A stretch of 64,000 nt of DNA from NCBI RefSeq assembly GCF_014204515.1, contig NZ_JACHLI010000010.1, forward strand, positions 62,001 to 126,000, in the 5' to 3' direction. The position numbers and the translations under genes are program-made. The stretch's first letter is position 1; the number at the start of each line of letters is the position of its first letter. This document shows positions 1-8,171 of this stretch, in pieces. The DNA comes from Pseudomonas nitroreducens (GTDB taxonomy: Bacteria; Pseudomonadota; Gammaproteobacteria; Pseudomonadales; Pseudomonadaceae). Below the pieces are notes generated by a model. That model was not told the origin of the DNA. It worked only from the letters and a program-made list of their open reading frames with translations, and searched no databases.

Positions 1-2
1 TG

Positions 3-725
3 CCCGAAGAAGTGAAGACGTCCCGGCAGCTCACCGATTACTACAAGCTCTGGCAACCACAGTATCCCGCCGGCACCCGGCGCACCTACGCCAACCCCAG
101 CATCGGCCTGCTCGGCCTCGCCACCGCCCGCGCCCTCGACCTGCCCTTCGCCACCGCGATGCAGCGCAACGTGTTCGCGCCCATGGGCCTCTCCAACACC
201 CACATCGAAGTGCCGGTGACGCGCCAGGCCATCTACGCCCAAGGCTATGACAAGAACGACGCCCCGGTGCGGGTCAACCCCGACCTGGTCGCCGACGAGG
301 CCTACGGAGTGAAGACCAGCAGCCGCGACCTGCTGCGCTACGTGCAGGTGCAGCTGGGCGAGATCAAGCTCGGCGCCAAGCTGCAGGCCGCGGTGGACGC
401 CACCCGCGTTGGCTACTACCAGGTCGGACCGATGACCCAGGACCTGGTCTGGGAGCAGTACGCCTACCCGCCCAAGCTGGCCGAACTGCAGCAGTACAAC
501 GGCGCACAGATGATCCAGGACAGCCAGGAGGTCAAGGCCATCCGCCCGCCGCTCAAGCCGCAGCAGGATGTGTGGGTGAACAAGACCGGCGCCACCGGCG
601 GCTTCGGCGCCTACGTCGCCTTCGTCCCGAGCAAGCAGCGCGGCATCGTCATCCTGGCCAACCGCAACTACCCCAACGAAGTGCGGGTGAAGCTGGCTTG
701 GGACATCCTTTCGAAGCTCGATTGA
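3..725 (+). CDS. class C beta-lactamase (AmpC-type), 3' part only
   Basis: The frame is open from the left edge, so the N-terminal part with the Ser-X-X-Lys nucleophile lies outside the window. The visible 240 residues carry the class C Tyr-Ala-Asn triad (YANPSIG, near residue 27) and a C-terminal Lys-Thr-Gly box (NKTGATGGFGAYVAFVP) that closes the active site. Enzymes of this family are periplasmic serine hydrolases that open beta-lactam rings by acylation. Length and spacing from YAN to KTG fit AmpC rather than a penicillin-binding protein or esterase. The TGA stop is at 723-725. No ampR is visible because the 5' flank is missing, so inducibility cannot be judged. Confidence 0.9.
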   Translation, partial: PEEVKTSRQLTDYYKLWQPQYPAGTRRTYANPSIGLLGLATARALDLPFATAMQRNVFAPMGLSNTHIEVPVTRQAIYAQGYDKNDAPVRVNPDLVADEAYGVKTSSRDLLRYVQVQLGEIKLGAKLQAAVDATRVGYYQVGPMTQDLVWEQYAYPPKLAELQQYNGAQMIQDSQEVKAIRPPLKPQQDVWVNKTGATGGFGAYVAFVPSKQRGIVILANRNYPNEVRVKLAWDILSKLD

Positions 726-1257
726 GAAGGCTCGCGGCTGCACGTCGCCACCATCGCGGCGGATAGACCGTTCCGCGTTATGCGCCCTGCGGGCGGGCAG
801 TTGGGGCGCGGAGGGTCAGTCATCGCGGACGGAGTCCGCTCCTACGTGAACTTCGGCGCGAGAACCTACCCTCACCCTAACCCTCTGACTAGGCGTCCCC
901 CCATGAAGGGAGAGGGAACTGATCCGGTGCAGGTTGAACCCTTGCATCAGCCGGCACGGACGGCTCCATCTCCCTTCAGGAAGAGGGTAAAAACCCAAGG
1001 CACGGGCTTCCAGAACGAAGACAGTTGCTCCTGCGCTAGCCGGTTGCGTAGGAGCGGACTCCGTCCGCGATTGCCTCCCGGCAACGCCGGAGCCACGCCG
1101 GATCCGCGAGCAAGGCCGCCCCGGCAGCTCGAGCCAGCTCCGCCGAAGCAACCATCGATGGCGGTGATGTTCTGAATCAAAATGCCGGTAATGCCCCCTG
1201 GCGGCCGAACCTGTAGCGTGATCTGCTGACGCAATCCGCCACCCGAGGATCAGTGCC
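726..1257. repeat. gene-free spacer with inverted REP-like elements
   Basis: No convincing gene in 532 bp. It holds a REP-like palindrome at 822-846 (core CGGACGGAGTCCG followed by CTCCTACG) and an inverted copy at 1046-1072 (GTAGGAGCGGACTCCGTCCG). Between them is a run at about 861-990 built from CCTCACCCTAACCCTCT and GAAGGGAGAGGGAACT, a type of dispersed extragenic repeat common in pseudomonads. Short open frames here are repeat sequence and have no coding signal. A 25-nt stretch of the first element recurs exactly at 61766-61790. Confidence 0.7.
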
Positions 1258-2343
1258 GTGCCCCGCCTCCCACTGCAACGCGCGCCCATCGGCGACTACA
1301 GCCACTCGCCGCAATCGCGCGGCGGCCGCTTCCACAACCTCACCCCGCGCTCGCCCGACATGCCCGAGCCGAGCGCCAGGGTGTTATGGGATGTGATCTT
1401 CAACAAGCCGCGCAACACCGTGCCGCGTGCGCCGGTGCCAGTCCGCACATTGAGCCGCGCAGAACTGGATAACGCGCCGGACCGCAGCCTCTACCGCCTC
1501 GGCCACTCCACCCTGCTGCTCAAGCTGCGCGGCGGCTGGTGGCTGACCGACCCGGTGTTCTCCGAGCGCGCCTCGCCCTTCAGCTTCGCCGGGCCCAAGC
1601 GCTTCCACGCGCCGCCGATTGCCCTGGAGGACCTGCCGCCGATCCGCGGGGTGATCCTCTCCCACGATCATTACGATCACCTGGACCACGCCACCATCGC
1701 CGTGCTGGCCGAGCGCGCGGAAGTCTTCCTCGCCCCGCTGGGCGTCGGCGACCGCCTGCTCGACTGGGGCGTGCCAGCGGACAAGGTGCGCCAGCTGGAC
1801 TGGTGGCAGAGCACCACGGTGGACGGCCTGTGCCTCACCGCCACCCCGGCGCAGCATTTCTCCGGCCGCGGCGTACGCGACGGCAACCGCACGCTGTGGT
1901 GTTCCTGGGTGATCGAGGATGACAGCCTGCGCGTCTTCTTCAGCGGTGACACCGGCTACTTCGACGGCTTCGCCGAGATCGGCCGGCACTTCGGCCACTT
2001 CGACCTGACGCTGATGGAAACCGGCGCCTACAACGACAACTGGCCATACGTGCACATGCACCCGCAGCAGACCGTGCAGGCCCACCGCGACCTCAACGGC
2101 CGCTGGCTGCTGCCGATCCACAACGGCACCTTCGACCTGGCCATGCATGCCTGGTTCGAACCTTTCGAACGGGTGCTGGAGATCGCCGGCGAACACGGCC
2201 TGGCGGTGACCACGCCGATGATGGGCGAACGCATCGACATCGCCTCGCCGCATAAGGGCGAGCGCTGGTGGCGCGGCGTGGTGGCCGAGGAAGCTCGCGC
2301 ACCGGCGCCGCGCTGCGGCTGCCGGACGGCCCGCGAGAGCTGA
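1258..2343 (+). CDS. metallo-beta-lactamase-fold hydrolase (RomA / NAPE-PLD-like)
   Basis: This 361-residue cytoplasmic protein has the MBL-fold zinc motif HDHYDHLDH at about residue 135, then a metal-bridging GDTGY, an HMHPQQ histidine motif and PIHNGTFDLA near the C-terminus. This spacing matches the RomA/NAPE-PLD-like branch, whose members act on phosphodiester or lactone-type substrates; true beta-lactam hydrolysis is not implied. The GTG at 1258 is preferred because the N-terminal GGRFHN segment is characteristic of the family; an internal ATG at 1360 would delete it. It stands alone between two repeat-filled spacers. The substrate is unknown. Confidence 0.82.
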   Translation: MPRLPLQRAPIGDYSHSPQSRGGRFHNLTPRSPDMPEPSARVLWDVIFNKPRNTVPRAPVPVRTLSRAELDNAPDRSLYRLGHSTLLLKLRGGWWLTDPVFSERASPFSFAGPKRFHAPPIALEDLPPIRGVILSHDHYDHLDHATIAVLAERAEVFLAPLGVGDRLLDWGVPADKVRQLDWWQSTTVDGLCLTATPAQHFSGRGVRDGNRTLWCSWVIEDDSLRVFFSGDTGYFDGFAEIGRHFGHFDLTLMETGAYNDNWPYVHMHPQQTVQAHRDLNGRWLLPIHNGTFDLAMHAWFEPFERVLEIAGEHGLAVTTPMMGERIDIASPHKGERWWRGVVAEEARAPAPRCGCRTARES

Positions 2344-3037
2344 GGCCAGGCAGCCCTTGCAGGAGCGCGCTTGCTCGCGAACAGGTTCCCTGGTGGCACC
2401 GGTGCCGGGCGGTTCGCGAGCAAGCTCGCTCCTACAGCCATACACCGGCTTCAGCGCGCGGGAGCGGACCTTGTCCGCGAATGCCCCCGATGAACAACCC
2501 GCCTGCCGGCGGATCGCGGAGAAGCTCCGCGCCTACCAAGCCAGCCCGTCATCGATGATTAGAAGGTCATGACAAGGTAGGGCGCATAACGCCTACGGCG
2601 TTATCCGCCGAGCCGGCGGATAACCCGTTCCGGGTTATCCGCCCTACGTTGCTCCCATGCGCTACGCGAGCGCATTCGCTTCAACAGCGCACCAGGCAAC
2701 CGACGAGCGTGGAAGTAGGATGGCGTGGAGCGCAGCGATACCCATCAATCAGGCATCGCGAGAAGGCTTCGGCCGACCGCAGGGCGTACAACCGCTCGCG
2801 GTGGTACGCCGCTTCACCACGGCGCTGCGGCAAAGCCGGACAGGTGTGGAACCACCCATCGACAAGGAATTCGAAAAAGACGGCCGGACCCGGTGTGAGC
2901 ACTGCCCGGGACAGCTCCGGCCGCAAGTCGTCATCATCCCCGCGCCGCCTTAAGGCTTCCTTAGCAACCCACGGCATGGCGTTGCACGGCCATCGGCAAT
3001 ACCATGGCCGGCGCCCTGAAATGCACTGGAGAGCCGC
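2344..3037. repeat. gene-free spacer crowded with extragenic repeats
   Basis: No supported gene in 694 bp. REP-like palindromes lie at 2358-2385 and 2411-2436 (an inverted pair), about 2456-2483 and about 2509-2538. At about 2581-2646 there is a second repeat class with a perfect hairpin, GGATAACCCG facing CGGGTTATCC. At 2715-2746 there is a third class starting GTAGGATGGCGTGGAGCG, which recurs identically (32 nt) at 61668-61699. The rest, up to the ribosome binding site at 3037, shows nothing recognisable. Confidence 0.7.
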
Positions 3038-3832
3038 ATGCCGTCTGCCGTCGTCACCCGCGAACACTGGATCCACAGCGACCAGGGCCGGCTGTTCGCC
3101 CAGCACTGGGCGCCCGCCGATGCCCGTGACGAACCGATCCTGCTGCTGCACGATTCGCTGGGCTGCGTGACCCTCTGGCGTGATTTTCCGCAGAACCTCG
3201 CGCTGAGTACCGGCCGTCAGGTGATCGCCTATGACCGCCTTGGCTTCGGCCGTTCCGAGCCATATCCCGGCGCCCTGCCCCTGGACTTCATCGAGGCGGA
3301 AGCCCGCGACCACTTCCCCCTGCTGCAAGCCCACTTCGGCTTCGAACGCTGCGTGCCCTTCGGCCACAGCGTCGGCGGCGCCATGGCGGTGACCTGTGCG
3401 GCCCGCCACCCGCAGGCCTGCGCGGCGCTGATCAGCGAATCGGCGCAGGCCTTCGTCGAACTGCGCACCCGCGATGGCATTCGCGCGGCGGAACAGGAAT
3501 TTGCCCGCGAAGGCCAGCTGGAGCGCCTGCAGAAATACCACGGCGACAAGGCGCTCTGGGTGCTGCGCGCCTGGATCGATACCTGGCTCTCCGACGCCTT
3601 CAGCCAGTGGAACCTGGACGAGCCGCTCACCGAGCTGCGCTGCCCGCTCCTGAGCCTGCACGGCGAACAGGACGAATACGGCTCGGCCGCCCACCCTGAA
3701 CGCCTCACCTCGGTCCCCGACGTACCCGGCGTGATGACGCTGCTACCCGACTGCGGGCACGTGCCACACCGCGAGCAGCCGGCGGCGGTACTCCAGGCGG
3801 TGACCAGCTTCCTTCGCCTCTATCTGCCCTAG
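3038..3832 (+). CDS. alpha/beta-fold hydrolase
   Basis: 264 residues with the alpha/beta hydrolase catalytic apparatus in order: nucleophile elbow GHSVGG (about residue 109), an acid in HGEQDEYG (about 210) and the catalytic histidine in DCGHVPHREQP (about 235). The oxyanion segment is LLHDSLGC near the N-terminus. No signal peptide, so cytoplasmic. The start is supported by GGAGAG just upstream of ATG 3038. The neighbours are unrelated, so the substrate (ester, lactone or haloalkane-like) cannot be inferred. Confidence 0.8.
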   Translation: MPSAVVTREHWIHSDQGRLFAQHWAPADARDEPILLLHDSLGCVTLWRDFPQNLALSTGRQVIAYDRLGFGRSEPYPGALPLDFIEAEARDHFPLLQAHFGFERCVPFGHSVGGAMAVTCAARHPQACAALISESAQAFVELRTRDGIRAAEQEFAREGQLERLQKYHGDKALWVLRAWIDTWLSDAFSQWNLDEPLTELRCPLLSLHGEQDEYGSAAHPERLTSVPDVPGVMTLLPDCGHVPHREQPAAVLQAVTSFLRLYLP

Positions 3833-4024
3833 CCCACGTCATCCGTGGCCTGGCGCCGATACCACCGGGCTGGAAAATTGAATCAAAAGCGCAGCGGCGC
3901 AGTCACATCGACCAGGCGCAGTCGCTCTCCTGTCCTGAATGCAGGGCGGCCTCAAGGGCGCCGTCGCAGGCCGGGTTCGGCTGCGGCGGCCAGGCTGGTT
4001 TTCTCTGCGCAGGTAGGTTCGATC

Positions 4025-4651
4025 ATGGTCCGCCGTCATTGGGTTGCACTGTGGCTGCTCACGCTGTGGGCGCCCTTCTCATTCGCTGCCGATATCGGCA
4101 CTTCCACCGACGAAAAAGCCCAGGCCGCCGTGACCAAGGCGGAGGTCCTGGAACAGCAGGTGGCCCATCCGGCCACGGCGGCGACCAGCCCGGCGCCGAT
4201 CACCAAGGCCGAAGTGAAGGCGCTGGACCCGGCCGGCCAGGCGCCGCTGGACGATGCCATCGTCTGCCTGTCGCGGACCATCTACTGGGAAGCCAAGGGC
4301 GGCGGCAAGGCCGACATGGAAGCGGTGGCCAACGTGGTGCTCAACCGCATGGGCCACGGCGGCTTCCCGGACACCGTCTGCGGCGTGGTCAAGCAGGGCC
4401 AGGAGCAGAAGCACTGCCAGTTCTCCTGGTGGTGCGACGGCCGCTCGGACCAGGTGGAGGAGAAGAACCGCTACGACATCGCCAAGGAGATTGCCCGCCG
4501 CGCGCTGAACAAGCAGCTGAGCGATCGCACCCGTGGCGCCATGTACTTCCACGATCGCCACGTGTCGCCGGGCTGGGCGAAGGAATACATCCGCACGGCG
4601 GAGACCGACGAGTTCGTCTTCTACAAGCCGCGCGGCGGCGACGCCCGCTGA
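4025..4651 (+). CDS. SleB-family cell wall hydrolase
   Basis: The open frame extends upstream, but the ATG at 4025 begins a clear Sec signal peptide (MVRRHWVALWLLTLWAPFSFA), giving a 208-residue exported protein. After a linker of about 55 residues comes the SleB/CwlJ hydrolase domain: CLSRTIYWEAKGG with the catalytic glutamate, then ANVVLNRM, CQFSWWCDG and DRTRGAMYFH. These enzymes cleave peptidoglycan glycan strands. In non-sporeformers such as this host they are taken to act in wall remodelling. It converges with the Rrf2 gene, the two stops being 6 bp apart. Confidence 0.85.
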   Translation: MVRRHWVALWLLTLWAPFSFAADIGTSTDEKAQAAVTKAEVLEQQVAHPATAATSPAPITKAEVKALDPAGQAPLDDAIVCLSRTIYWEAKGGGKADMEAVANVVLNRMGHGGFPDTVCGVVKQGQEQKHCQFSWWCDGRSDQVEEKNRYDIAKEIARRALNKQLSDRTRGAMYFHDRHVSPGWAKEYIRTAETDEFVFYKPRGGDAR

Positions 4652-4657
4652 GGGGCG

Positions 4658-5179
4658 TCAGCTGACGGCGCTGGAACCGTCGCGCTGTCCGTCCATCCAG
4701 CGCACAATGGCGTCGCCGAACTCCGGCGGCGCCTTGCGGCCGACACGCCGCGCCAGGTCCAGCACGGTGTGCTGGGCCAGGGCTTCTTCCATGCGCTTCT
4801 GCGCGGTGAGCATGACCGCGTGGATCGAGCAGGTGCCGCAGGTCGCCCACTCCGGCGGCGAGCCTTCGAAGATCGCGCAACGGCCGCGGATGTCCCGGCA
4901 TTCGAAGATCGGCTTGTCGCCGTCGATGGCCTGGACGATGTCCAGCACGCTGATCTCGTCCGCCGGCCGCGCCAGGCGGAAGCCGCCGCGCACGCCTTCG
5001 GTGGCCGCCACCAGCCCGGCCTTGGCCAGCTTGGTGAAGACCTTGGCCAGCAGCTCCTGCGGCACGCCCTGCAGTTCCGCCAGCGCACGCACGCTGGAAT
5101 CGCGGCTGTCGCCTTTCTCGTCCGTCAGGAACAGCAGGCAGTGAATGCCGTACTCCACCCCTGCGCTATATAGAGCCAT
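4658..5179 (-). CDS. Rrf2-family transcriptional regulator with four cysteines
   Basis: 173 residues. The N-terminal winged helix (MALYSAGVEYGIHCLL… and VPQELLAKVFTKLAKAGLV) and the following GVRGGFRLARP wing are diagnostic of Rrf2/IscR/NsrR proteins. Cysteines at about 94, 101, 114 and 117 (C-X6-C-X12-C-X2-C) could hold an iron-sulfur cluster; the spacing differs from IscR. ATG 5179 is preferred over GTG 5182 because GGAG sits 6 nt upstream of it. A dyad at 5189-5203 abuts that ribosome binding site, which suggests autorepression. It is divergent from the NADH dehydrogenase-like gene, the likely target. Confidence 0.88.
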   Translation of the reverse strand: MALYSAGVEYGIHCLLFLTDEKGDSRDSSVRALAELQGVPQELLAKVFTKLAKAGLVAATEGVRGGFRLARPADEISVLDIVQAIDGDKPIFECRDIRGRCAIFEGSPPEWATCGTCSIHAVMLTAQKRMEEALAQHTVLDLARRVGRKAPPEFGDAIVRWMDGQRDGSSAVS

Positions 5180-5188
5180 CACAAACTC

Positions 5189-5203
5189 CGACTAATCTAG
5201 TCG
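5189..5203. promoter_or_regulatory. putative Rrf2 operator 1
   Basis: Perfect inverted repeat CGACTA-ATC-TAGTCG. It abuts the GGAG of the Rrf2 gene, where bound protein would block its transcription start or early elongation. Confidence 0.55.
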
Positions 5204-5393
5204 CATTATTATCCCGCCGCAGCAGGATTCCGGCAAGCACTTAAGCACGCGATCGGACGAGCTGTCACGCGCCGCGCTTGGCCTCCAGCTATACGCCACG
5301 TTCCTTCCCATACTGGAAATAGAGGAATCGAGGTGCCATTGGCGGGACGAGCGGTCGGAGTTTGCAGCAGAAATCGGTTGCACTCGATAACTA

Positions 5394-5408
5394 CGACCAA
5401 TATAGTCG
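5394..5408. promoter_or_regulatory. putative Rrf2 operator 2
   Basis: CGACCA-ATA-TAGTCG, the same dyad with one arm mismatch. The flanking bases also agree with operator 1 (16 of 19 positions identical). It lies about 95 bp upstream of the flavoprotein gene. Confidence 0.5.
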
Positions 5409-5501
5409 CAGTTATCCGAGGCAAGCCGGGAAGCGAACCGCTCCGATGTCAGGCGCCCGGGACACCCACAAACGGATTCACCCTTTTCGTCGGAGAGCAC
5501 C

Positions 5502-6704
5502 ATGAAACAACGCATCCTGATCGTCGGCGCCGGTTTCGCCGGTATGTGGAGCGCCCTGAGCGCCACTCGCCTGCTCGACATGCACCAGCGCGGCGACGTC
5601 GAAGTCGCAGTGCTTGCGCCCCAGGCCGAACTGCGCATCCGCCCGCGCTTCTACGAGCCGAACGTGCATCAGATGGCCGCGCCGCTGGGTGAGCTGTTCG
5701 CCGCCGTGGGCGTGACCTTCATCCAGGGCACCGTCGAGCAGATCGACGTCGACGGCCACCAGCTGGACTACCGCAACGCCCAGGGCGAAATCGCCACCCT
5801 GGGCTTCGACCGCCTGATCCTCGCCAGCGGCAGCAAGGTCGCCCGCCCCGCCCTGCCGGGCATCGAGCACGCCTTCGACGTGGACGACATAGACCAGGCC
5901 GTGCGCCTGGAGAACCACATCCGCTCGCTGGACCAACTGCCGCAGTCGGCAGCGCGCAATACCGTGGTCGTCGCCGGCGGCGGCTTCACCGGCATCGAGA
6001 CCGCCAGCGAAATGCCGGCGCGCCTGCGTGAAGTACTCGGTGCGGACGCCGAGGTGCGGGTCATCGTGGTCGACCGCGGCGCCGAGATCGGCAGCGCGCT
6101 GGGCGTGACCTCGCAGGCGGTGGTGGCCGAAGCCTCCGCCGAGCTGGGCGTGGAATGGCGTCTGCAGGCGTCGGTGGAATCCATCGACGAGAACGGTGTG
6201 ACCCTCTCCAGCGGCGAGCGCATCGAGGCGAAGACAGTGATCTGGACCGCCGGCGTACGCGCCAGCTCCCTCACCGAGCAGATCGCTGGCGAACGCGACC
6301 GGCAGAACCGCCTGCACGTGGATCGCAACCTGCAGGTGATCGGCCAGGACAGTGTGTTCGCCACCGGCGACGTGGCCTACGCCGCCACCGACGACGCCGG
6401 CAACTACGCGCTGATGACCTGCCAGCATGCCATCGCCCTGGGCCGCTCGGCCGGCAACAACGCCGCCGCCGACCTGCTGGGCGTGGCGCCCATCCCCTAC
6501 AGCCAGGTGAAGTACGTGACCTGCCTGGACCTGGGCGCCTGGGGCGCGCTGTTCACCGAGGGCTGGGATCGCCAGGTGCGCTTCCAGCGCGCGGAAGGCA
6601 AGAAGATCAAGACCGAGATCAACACCGTATGGATCTACCCGCCGGCCGCCGACCGCGCCACCGCGCTGGCCGCCGCCGACCCGCTGATCCCGGTCGTGGC
6701 CTGA
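5502..6704 (+). CDS. NAD(P)/FAD-dependent oxidoreductase, type II NADH dehydrogenase-like
   Basis: 400 residues of the two-dinucleotide-binding fold. FAD site GAGFAG at residues 9-14; NAD(P)H site VVVAGGGFTGIETASEM at about 155; second FAD motif SVFATGDVAYAA at about 288. The layout matches single-subunit NADH:quinone reductases (NDH-2) and relatives, which oxidise NADH at the membrane face without pumping protons. No transmembrane helix is obvious, so membrane attachment would be peripheral. The divergent Rrf2 regulator implies control by redox, nitrosative or iron-sulfur stress. A strong terminator follows at 6713. It could also be a ferredoxin- or sulfide-linked reductase. Confidence 0.83.
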   Translation: MKQRILIVGAGFAGMWSALSATRLLDMHQRGDVEVAVLAPQAELRIRPRFYEPNVHQMAAPLGELFAAVGVTFIQGTVEQIDVDGHQLDYRNAQGEIATLGFDRLILASGSKVARPALPGIEHAFDVDDIDQAVRLENHIRSLDQLPQSAARNTVVVAGGGFTGIETASEMPARLREVLGADAEVRVIVVDRGAEIGSALGVTSQAVVAEASAELGVEWRLQASVESIDENGVTLSSGERIEAKTVIWTAGVRASSLTEQIAGERDRQNRLHVDRNLQVIGQDSVFATGDVAYAATDDAGNYALMTCQHAIALGRSAGNNAAADLLGVAPIPYSQVKYVTCLDLGAWGALFTEGWDRQVRFQRAEGKKIKTEINTVWIYPPAADRATALAAADPLIPVVA

Positions 6705-6712
6705 TCGATCGA

Positions 6713-6747
6713 AAGCCCCGGTTGGCGCAAGCCAGCCGGGGCTTTTT
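6713..6747 (+). terminator. rho-independent terminator after the flavoprotein gene
   Basis: GC-rich stem AGCCCCGGTTGGC / GCCAGCCGGGGCT (one imperfect pair) with loop GCAA, followed by a run of T. Confidence 0.85.
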
Positions 6748-6765
6748 ACTGCCCGCTTTTCGCGG

Positions 6766-6839
6766 CAGCGGACTTGCTCGCGAAGGGATACGCCTTGACC
6801 GCGGCGTCGGGCGGTTCGCGAGCAAGCTCGCTCCTACAG
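6766..6839. repeat. pair of inverted REP-like palindromes
   Basis: GCGGACTTGCTCGCGAAGG (6768-6786) faces GGTTCGCGAGCAAGCTCG (6812-6829) plus CTCCTACAG. They form a BIME-like couple in the spacer between a terminator and the topoisomerase gene. Confidence 0.7.
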
Positions 6840-6971
6840 TCGGTGTCGGAAGGCGAAGAGAGCACCCGCGCCACTGCGCCAGCACTTCGATCACGGCATG
6901 CCGCGTAAAAAAATTCGGCACTCCGGCCGCCCTGCGACGCTCATACACAGAGACAGTCGAAGGAGCCGCGC

Positions 6972-7997
6972 ATGAGCACACCGCCCGAGCTGCTGGACCT
7001 GCCAGCCGACCTGCACTATGTCGATGATGCCCATCCGGGGATCAGCCGGCGCAAGCTGCGCGGGCGCTTCGCCTATTTCGATCCGGGCGGCGAGCGCATC
7101 CGCGTGGAAGCGGAGATCCAGCGGATCAACAAATTGGCGATTCCGCCGGCCTACCTGGACGTGTGGATCTGCATCGACCCGCTCGGCCATCTCCAGGCCA
7201 CCGGCCGCGATCTGCGCGGGCGCAAGCAGTACCGCTACCACCCACGCTGGACCGAGGTGCGCGATAGCGCCAAGTACGAGCGCCTGCTGCGCTTCGGCTC
7301 GGCGCTGCCGGCCTTGCGCGCGCAGCTCGACCGGCACCTGGCACAACCGGGGCTGGGCGCCGAGAAGGTCATGGCGACGGTGGTCGAGCTGCTCGACTGC
7401 ACGCTGATCCGCATCGGCAACCAGCGCTACCGCAAGGAGAACCGCTCCTTCGGCCTCACCACCCTGGGCCCGCGCCACGTCGAGGTGCAGGGCGCGCGCA
7501 TCCGTTTCGCCTTCCGCGGCAAGAGCGGCGTGAAGCACAGCGTGGACATCGAGCACCCGCGCCTGGCGCGCATCCTCCGGCGCTGCCTGGAGTTGCCCGG
7601 CCAGCAGTTGTTCCAGTACCTGGACGACGAGCGCCAGCGGCACATGATCGACTCCCGCGACATCAACGCCTATCTGCGCCAGTACGCCGGCGAGGAGTTC
7701 ACCGCCAAGGACTACCGCACCTGGGCCGGCAGCGCCCTGGCCCTGGAGCATTGCCGCAAGGCCGGCTGGGTGGACGAGAAGAGCGCCAACCGCCAGCTCA
7801 AGGAGATCATCGGCGAGGTGGCGCAGGAGCTGGGCAACACCCCGGCCATCTGCCGCAAGTGCTATGTCCACCCGCGGGTGATCGAGGCCTTTCTCGCCGG
7901 AGAACTGGCCGGCCTGCGCAAGGCGCGCAAGCGCAAGGGCCTGTCGGCGGAGGAAGCCACGCTGCTCGCCTTTCTGGCCAGAGACAGCAGCGGATAG
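6972..7997 (+). CDS. DNA topoisomerase IB (poxvirus type)
   Basis: 341 residues. It makes a single-strand nick through a 3'-phosphotyrosine and relaxes supercoils of either sign without ATP. The core shows PPAYLDVWIC (about residue 57), GRKQYRYHPRW, RIGNQRYRKENRSFGLTTL, RFRGKSG-type basic motif (FAFRGKSGVKH) and the catalytic tyrosine in NTPAICRKCYVHP (about 305). This is the order seen in bacterial members of the vaccinia-like group. Start ATG 6972 has AAGGAG 9 nt upstream. It is followed by the phytochrome operon, with no visible functional link. Confidence 0.93.
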   Translation: MSTPPELLDLPADLHYVDDAHPGISRRKLRGRFAYFDPGGERIRVEAEIQRINKLAIPPAYLDVWICIDPLGHLQATGRDLRGRKQYRYHPRWTEVRDSAKYERLLRFGSALPALRAQLDRHLAQPGLGAEKVMATVVELLDCTLIRIGNQRYRKENRSFGLTTLGPRHVEVQGARIRFAFRGKSGVKHSVDIEHPRLARILRRCLELPGQQLFQYLDDERQRHMIDSRDINAYLRQYAGEEFTAKDYRTWAGSALALEHCRKAGWVDEKSANRQLKEIIGEVAQELGNTPAICRKCYVHPRVIEAFLAGELAGLRKARKRKGLSAEEATLLAFLARDSSG

Positions 7998-8155
7998 CGT
8001 CTTCGGCGGCGTGGCAGAGCGGCGCATTCCGGACAAATGGCCCCAGGCCATCAGTGCGAAAAGCGCTCGTGCCAGCCAAACTGACATGCTTTCATACGGG
8101 TCGGGCTGAAAATCCCTGCCCGCCACGCATCCGGCTCCCAGAGTCGGTCCCCACC

Positions 8156-8171
8156 GGAGTGCCTTGCCTTG
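8156..8171 (+). promoter_or_regulatory. ribosome binding site deciding a TTG start
   Basis: GGAG at 8156-8159, then 9 nt to TTG at 8169. This is the only start that keeps the chromophore cysteine at its family position. Confidence 0.6.

Larger units (their letters stand above)
5180..5501. promoter_or_regulatory. divergent Rrf2 / flavoprotein control region
   Basis: 322 bp without a gene. It holds both divergent promoters and the two dyads annotated separately. A hairpin-free leader of about 95 bp separates the second dyad from the start at 5502, which has GGAGAG upstream. Confidence 0.5.

Noticed and set aside
1258..2343. Class B beta-lactamase
   Set aside because: It has MBL-fold motifs but no signal peptide, and the domain order is that of RomA/NAPE-PLD-like hydrolases.
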